NCBI GenBank assembly: GCA_031292175.1
Contig: JARLHQ010000021.1
Span: forward strand, 24,353-88,352
DNA from: Humidesulfovibrio sp.
GTDB lineage: Bacteria; Desulfobacterota; Desulfovibrionia; Desulfovibrionales; Desulfovibrionaceae
Direction of reading: 5' to 3'
DNA length: 64,000 nt
Shown here: in pieces, positions 60,141-64,000 of the stretch
Numbering within the stretch: position 1 is the first letter of the stretch
Layout: each line of letters begins with the position of its first letter
The notes under the pieces: model-generated
Told to the model about the DNA's origin: nothing
Databases searched by the model: none
The model's input: the letters and a program-made list of their open reading frames with translations, nothing else
Translations under genes and position numbers: made by a program

Positions 60141-61178
60141 TCAAGTATTCTCCGGTTGTTCCGCGAGTGAGTACCCCTGGTTGCGGAACAGATCGAGGCA
60201 GACGTCGACCACGCGCTCGTCGTACAGGCGTCCCTTGTTCTTTTCAATCTCCTCCAGGGCGCTGGCGAGGCCCAGGCTTTGCCGGTAGGGGCGGTGGGAG
60301 CACATGGCGTCCACCACGTCGGCCACGGCCAGGATGCGCGCGCTCTGCACGATGAAGCGGCCGCTCAGCCCCTGCGGATAGCCGGAGCCGTCCATGCGCT
60401 CGTGGTGCTGGCGGATGATGACAGCCACCGGCCAGTCCTGGTCCAGGTGTTTCAGGATCTCGTAGCCGACCTCCGGGTGCATCTGGACGACGGAAAGCTC
60501 CTCCTGGCGCAGCAGGCCAGGGCGGCTCAGGAAATCCGCCGGGACGTAGACCTTGCCGATGTCGTGCAGGAGCCCGGCGATGCGCAGGGTCTCAAGCTCG
60601 GCCTCGGTCATGTCCAGCTTTTGGCCGATGGCCAGGGCCAGGCGGGTGACGCGTTGCTGGTGCCCCGCCAGGTAGCTGTCGCGCGCCTCCACCAGGGCGG
60701 AAAAGCCCAGGACCACGCCCTCGAGCAGCACCTTGCAGCGCTTGAGGCTGAGCAGCTCGCGCTGGTCGCGCAGCAGGGCTGCGTGGCGGCAGGCCGCGGC
60801 GATCTCCAGGCGCAGCACCTCCGGCGGGCAGGGCTTGGTCAGGAAGCGGTACACGTAGCCGAGGTTGGTCGCGTCGATGGCGGCCTGGAGGTCCGCGTGG
60901 CCCGTGAGCAGCACGCGCACCGTGTCCGGGCTGGTGCGCGAGATGCGCGAGAGCAGCTCGATGCCGTCCATGCCGGGCATCTTGAGATCGGAGACGACCA
61001 CCGTGAACGGGCCGCAGGCGACGAGCACGCCAAGCGCCTCGTCGCCGTTTCTGGCCGTGAACACCTCATGCTCCGGCCGCAGCAGGCGCACCAGGGATTC
61101 GAGCAGGTTCTGGTCGTCATCGACAAGGAGCACCTTGTCGCGGGTGGCGTCCACCGTGTTGCATTGCAGGTCGGTCAA
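60141..61178 (-). CDS. Response regulator with active HD-GYP domain (RpfG-like)
   Basis: 345 residues. The receiver (VLLVDDDQNLLESLVRLL, Asp in VVVSDLKMPGMDG, Lys in YRFLTKPCPPE) is followed by a complete HD-GYP domain: AGHQQRVTRLALAIG, LLHDIGKVYVPADFLSRPG, QHHERMDGSGYPQGLSG. Expected c-di-GMP phosphodiesterase. It is 13 bp downstream of the degenerate homologue and last in a run of four signalling genes. Confidence 0.92.
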   Translation of the reverse strand: MTDLQCNTVDATRDKVLLVDDDQNLLESLVRLLRPEHEVFTARNGDEALGVLVACGPFTVVVSDLKMPGMDGIELLSRISRTSPDTVRVLLTGHADLQAAIDATNLGYVYRFLTKPCPPEVLRLEIAAACRHAALLRDQRELLSLKRCKVLLEGVVLGFSALVEARDSYLAGHQQRVTRLALAIGQKLDMTEAELETLRIAGLLHDIGKVYVPADFLSRPGLLRQEELSVVQMHPEVGYEILKHLDQDWPVAVIIRQHHERMDGSGYPQGLSGRFIVQSARILAVADVVDAMCSHRPYRQSLGLASALEEIEKNKGRLYDERVVDVCLDLFRNQGYSLAEQPENT

Positions 61179-61191
61179 AGGGGCGGTCTCC

Positions 61192-62346
61192 TCACGTGGC
61201 GATGGGCTCGATGATGGCCACGGGCTGATTGATCTTGATGGTGCGCGAGTTGTCGATGAGGTACTCGATGACGGTTTCGTTCAGCTCCCGGCCCTTGGCG
61301 ATGAGCAGGATGCTCTCCTCGCCGCGCGTTCCGAAGAGGTCCTCGGCCATGATCATGCCCGGGGAGAGGCTGTGCAGGTGCATCTTGCGCAGGGTGTAGC
61401 GGGCCTGCTCCTGGATGACCTGCGCCAGCGCGGCCACCACCGCCGGGTCGTACACGCCCTTGCGGCGGTCGAGCTTGGTGATGGCCTCGCCCTTGGGCAT
61501 GCCGTTGGCCAGCAGGATATCGAAGTCCACCACGGCCTTCAGGATGCGCGCGCCCAGCGGTATCGCCTCGCCCTTCACGTCGTCCTTGGGCACGCCGCCG
61601 CCCTCGAAATGCTTCTCCTGATAGGCCACGATGGCGGCCACGCTGTCCATGCGCGGGATCTTGGCCACCAGCCGCGCCCCGAAGGCCGGATGGCCCAGGA
61701 ACTGCTGGAGCTCGCCCTCGGCCAGGGGCCGACCCTTCTCCACCTTGTTGATGAGCGAGTCGGGCAGGGTGATGAAGCCCACGACCGAGAGCATGGCCGC
61801 GGTTTCCGTCTCCCAGGGGCGCGGATCGTTCACCCGTTTGCTCACGCCCCGCAGGTAGGGCAGGATGCGCGAGACCCGGCCGAAAACCTCCGGCTTCACC
61901 AGGGAGATGAGGTCGCAGAGCACCGCCACGCTGCCGGTCAGGGTCTTTTCCAGCAGCTCGCGCTCGGCGGTGATGAGGTCGTGGTGCCGGAAGGCGTCGT
62001 CCAGCACCTTTTCGATGGTTTCCGGCGGGCAGGGCTTGGTCAAGAGGCGGAAGATGTTGCCCTCGTTCACGGCCTGGATGGCGATCTCCAGGTCCGCGTG
62101 CCCCGTGAGCAGCACGCGCACCGTGTCCGGGCTGCCGTGGCGGATGACGCGCAGCATGTCCACGCCGTTCATGCCGGGCATGTTGTAGTCGCTGATGACC
62201 ACGGCGAAGGGCCCCTGGCGCGCGGCGGCCTCTATGCCCGCCTTGGAGCCCTCGGCGGTGACGATCTCGGCCTTTTTGCGCAGCTGGCGCTTGAAGCTCT
62301 CCAGCAGGTTCACGTCGTCGTCGACCAGCAGCACTTTTCTGTTCAT
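61192..62346 (-). CDS. Response regulator with degenerate HD-GYP-like domain
   Basis: 384 residues from MNRKVLLVDDDVNLLESFKRQL. The receiver is intact (Asp in VISDYNMPGMNG, Lys in FRLLTKPCPPE). The C-terminal part follows the HD-GYP outline (LGHPAFGARLVAKIPRMDSVAAIVAYQEKHFEGGGVPKDDV), but the HD catalytic pair is lost: ETAAMLSVVGFITLP stands where LLHDIGKVYVP is expected. It probably acts as a binding or allosteric partner rather than a phosphodiesterase. Overlaps the HDOD gene by 4 bp. Confidence 0.85.
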   Translation of the reverse strand: MNRKVLLVDDDVNLLESFKRQLRKKAEIVTAEGSKAGIEAAARQGPFAVVISDYNMPGMNGVDMLRVIRHGSPDTVRVLLTGHADLEIAIQAVNEGNIFRLLTKPCPPETIEKVLDDAFRHHDLITAERELLEKTLTGSVAVLCDLISLVKPEVFGRVSRILPYLRGVSKRVNDPRPWETETAAMLSVVGFITLPDSLINKVEKGRPLAEGELQQFLGHPAFGARLVAKIPRMDSVAAIVAYQEKHFEGGGVPKDDVKGEAIPLGARILKAVVDFDILLANGMPKGEAITKLDRRKGVYDPAVVAALAQVIQEQARYTLRKMHLHSLSPGMIMAEDLFGTRGEESILLIAKGRELNETVIEYLIDNSRTIKINQPVAIIEPIAT

Positions 62347-63557
62347 TGGGATTCCTCCCCGCCAAGATTCAGGCTCAGCACGCCATTTTTCCAGGCCTCG
62401 TACTTGGCCATTCCGCCGACGGCCTCCAGCCGCGCCGGGGCCGGCTCGATGCGCGCGTAGTGCTCGTGGAAGACGAAAATCTCGTGGTCCAGCAGGTTGG
62501 CGAAGTACACGATGGCGCTCACGTCCATGTCCCTGGTCGTCGGCTTGGCGTCGTGGTGGCGGGCCACGGCGGCGACCACCGCCGTGGGCAGGCCCCAGAG
62601 CCCCAGCAGGTACGCCCCGACCTCCGCGTGGGTGAGGCCCAGCAGCTCGGCCTCGACATCGGCCACGCGGCGGTTTTCCGTGCGCACGATCTCGTAGATC
62701 CGCTCGCACTCGTTCTGGCAGTGCGCGTCGAGCAGCAGCTTGCCCACGTCGTGCAGCAGGGCGGCGATGTAGGCGTGGTCGCTGTCGTCCTTGTTCTTGA
62801 ACTCATGGGCGGCGATGCTCCGGGCGATGGCCGCCACGCGCATGCTGTGCCCCCAGAGCATGGGCAGGGAGAAGGACTGGCGCACCCGGTCCTCGAAGCT
62901 CTTGAAGATGTGCAGGGAGAGGATGACCGAGCGGATGACGTTGACCCCGAGGACGATGACCGCCTGCTGCGGCGCGGCGATGTGCCTCGGCAGGCCAAAA
63001 TAGGCGGAGTTCACGAGCTTCAGGATGTTGGCGCTCATGCCCACGTCGCGGGCCACGATGTCGCCGATCAGCTTGGGCGAGGGGTCGCCCTTGGCCAGCT
63101 CGTTTGTGATGCGGTTGTAAACATCGGGCAGCACGGGCAGGTGCTCGATGCGGGCGATCTTGTCCAGCACGCTCTTGTTGGGCACCAGCTCGCGCGCGTC
63201 CATGGCCTGCTCCAGGGCCTCCACCAGCTGCTTCTCCTCGCAGGGCTTGGTGAGGTACTGGTGCGTCGGCGCGATGCTCTCCCCGATGATCTGTTGGTCG
63301 GAATAGCCGGAAAGGGCGAAGCGGATGGTGTCCGGGTGCTCCTTCATCACGCGGCGCAGGAACTCCGGCCCGTCCATGCCGGGCATGCGCATGTCCGAAA
63401 CCACGGCGTCCACGTGCTGGGCGGCCATGATGGTGAGGCCCTCGGCCCCGGAGCCCGCGAAGAGCATGTCCCATTTGTCGCGCATGGGCCGGAGCATCCG
63501 CTTCAGGCCCATGAGGATGTTGGGCTCGTCGTCCACGAAGAGAATGGTGCGCTTCAT
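62343..63557 (-). CDS. Response regulator with HDOD domain
   Basis: 404 residues. The receiver (ILFVDDEPNILMGLKRML, Asp in AVVSDMRMPGMDG, Lys in HQYLTKPCEEK) is joined to an HDOD domain (LPVLPDVYNRITNEL, DVGMSANILKLVNSAYFGLP, YIAALLHDVGKLLLDAH, LGLTHAEVGAYLLGLWGLP). HDOD proteins are non-catalytic signalling modules tied to c-di-GMP and virulence or motility circuits. Overlaps both neighbours by 4 bp, so it is part of the same operon. Confidence 0.92.
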   Translation of the reverse strand: MKRTILFVDDEPNILMGLKRMLRPMRDKWDMLFAGSGAEGLTIMAAQHVDAVVSDMRMPGMDGPEFLRRVMKEHPDTIRFALSGYSDQQIIGESIAPTHQYLTKPCEEKQLVEALEQAMDARELVPNKSVLDKIARIEHLPVLPDVYNRITNELAKGDPSPKLIGDIVARDVGMSANILKLVNSAYFGLPRHIAAPQQAVIVLGVNVIRSVILSLHIFKSFEDRVRQSFSLPMLWGHSMRVAAIARSIAAHEFKNKDDSDHAYIAALLHDVGKLLLDAHCQNECERIYEIVRTENRRVADVEAELLGLTHAEVGAYLLGLWGLPTAVVAAVARHHDAKPTTRDMDVSAIVYFANLLDHEIFVFHEHYARIEPAPARLEAVGGMAKYEAWKNGVLSLNLGGEESQ

Positions 63558-64000
63558 GCGTCCTCACTGGGTTCCGGTTGTTCCAGGGGCAGGCGCACCA
63601 CGAAGGTCGTGCCCACCCCCGCCTCGGTCTCGAAGAAGAGCTGGCCCTTGTGCTTTTCCACCACGATGCCGCGCGAGATGGTGAGGCCCTGGCCCGTGCC
63701 CCGGCCCACCTCCTTGGTGGTGAAGAAGGGGTCGAAGATCTTGGCCTGGACGGCCTCGGGGATGCCCGTGCCGGTGTCGCGCACGCGGATCTCGGCCCAG
63801 GGCGCGGCGAGCTTCGTGGTCAGGGTGATGCGCCCCTCGCGCTCGGGGTCGGCCTTTTTGGCGTCGGCGATGGCGTGGGCGGCGTTGATGATGAGGTTCA
63901 GCACCACCTGGTTGATCTCGCCGATCATGCACACCACGAGCGGCAGGTCCGGGTCGAGGTCCAGGTCCAGCTCGGACACGTACTTCCACTCGTTGCGCGA
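63554..64000 (-). CDS. Sensor histidine kinase, C-terminal part (5' end outside window)
   Basis: Frame open to the window edge; about 148 residues are visible. They form the ATPase domain: N box NQVVLNLIINAAHAIAD, G1 DTGTGIPEAVQAKIFDPFFTTK and G2 GRGTGQGLTISRGIV. As the first visible gene of the operon, it is the likely kinase for the three response regulators that follow. The sensory part cannot be seen. Confidence 0.9.
   Translation of the reverse strand, partial: SRNEWKYVSELDLDLDPDLPLVVCMIGEINQVVLNLIINAAHAIADAKKADPEREGRITLTTKLAAPWAEIRVRDTGTGIPEAVQAKIFDPFFTTKEVGRGTGQGLTISRGIVVEKHKGQLFFETEAGVGTTFVVRLPLEQPEPSEDA

Overview
The window is a GC-rich bacterial chromosome segment, densely packed with genes. 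It most resembles the Desulfovibrionaceae (sulfate-reducing delta-proteobacteria in the broad sense). Four points suggest this: a bacterioferritin closely matching the Desulfovibrio desulfuricans protein as I remember it; two tiny cytochrome c553-like proteins; a Rex regulator beside atpB-atpE; and an F1Fo ATP synthase split over two sites. The genus cannot be settled from sequence reading alone. No tRNA, rRNA, CRISPR array, transposon or prophage was seen.

Layout. 1-1090: end of atpB, then atpE and a terminator. 1099-6835: rex, cheD, an exported acetolactate decarboxylase, a glycosyltransferase, an AMIN-domain protein and pstB-phoU. 7001-8086: glycerol dehydrogenase. 8347-18727: a ten-gene, same-strand surface-sugar operon, the most interesting part of the window. 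18844-26273 (minus strand): tyrS, ymdB, bacterioferritin, a flavin-binding protein, rny, a probable 6S-like RNA, zapA, a zapB-like gene and glmU. 26412-32240 (minus): atpF'-F-H-A-G-D-C with a clear promoter and a candidate Rex operator. 32481-37850 (minus): the rod-shape genes mreB-mreC-mreD-mrdA-rodA. 37970-41537: a radical SAM protein and an alkyltransferase, then a basic secreted protein and an O-antigen-ligase-like protein. 41709-44023 (minus): a KimA/APC-type transporter behind a c-di-AMP riboswitch. 44440-47039: motA-motB-PilZ. 47288-52794: a small membrane protein, a transporter-histidine kinase fusion and an HD-GYP response regulator. 52910-59319 (minus): a caa3-type oxygen reductase with assembly factors and small cytochromes c. 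59442-60053: wrbA. 60141-64000 (minus): three response regulators and the end of a histidine kinase.

How the genes work together. The sugar operon contains the kinase and the phosphatase/guanylyltransferase for GDP-D-glycero-alpha-D-manno-heptose. It also has a C4-oxidising SDR like Campylobacter Cj1427 and a GDP-fucose-synthase-like reductase. The DegT-family protein in it has His in place of the PLP lysine, as in the 3-dehydratase ColD. Two TPP-dependent E1 subunits, a B12-type radical SAM protein and a polyprenol-phosphate-type glycosyltransferase complete the set. Together they predict a 3-deoxy, probably carbon-branched or methylated, GDP-heptose that I do not recognise as a described sugar. 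Elsewhere the themes are energy (ATP synthase, Rex, oxygen reductase), cell shape and division (Mre/Rod, Zap), and second messengers (c-di-AMP riboswitch, PilZ, HD-GYP).
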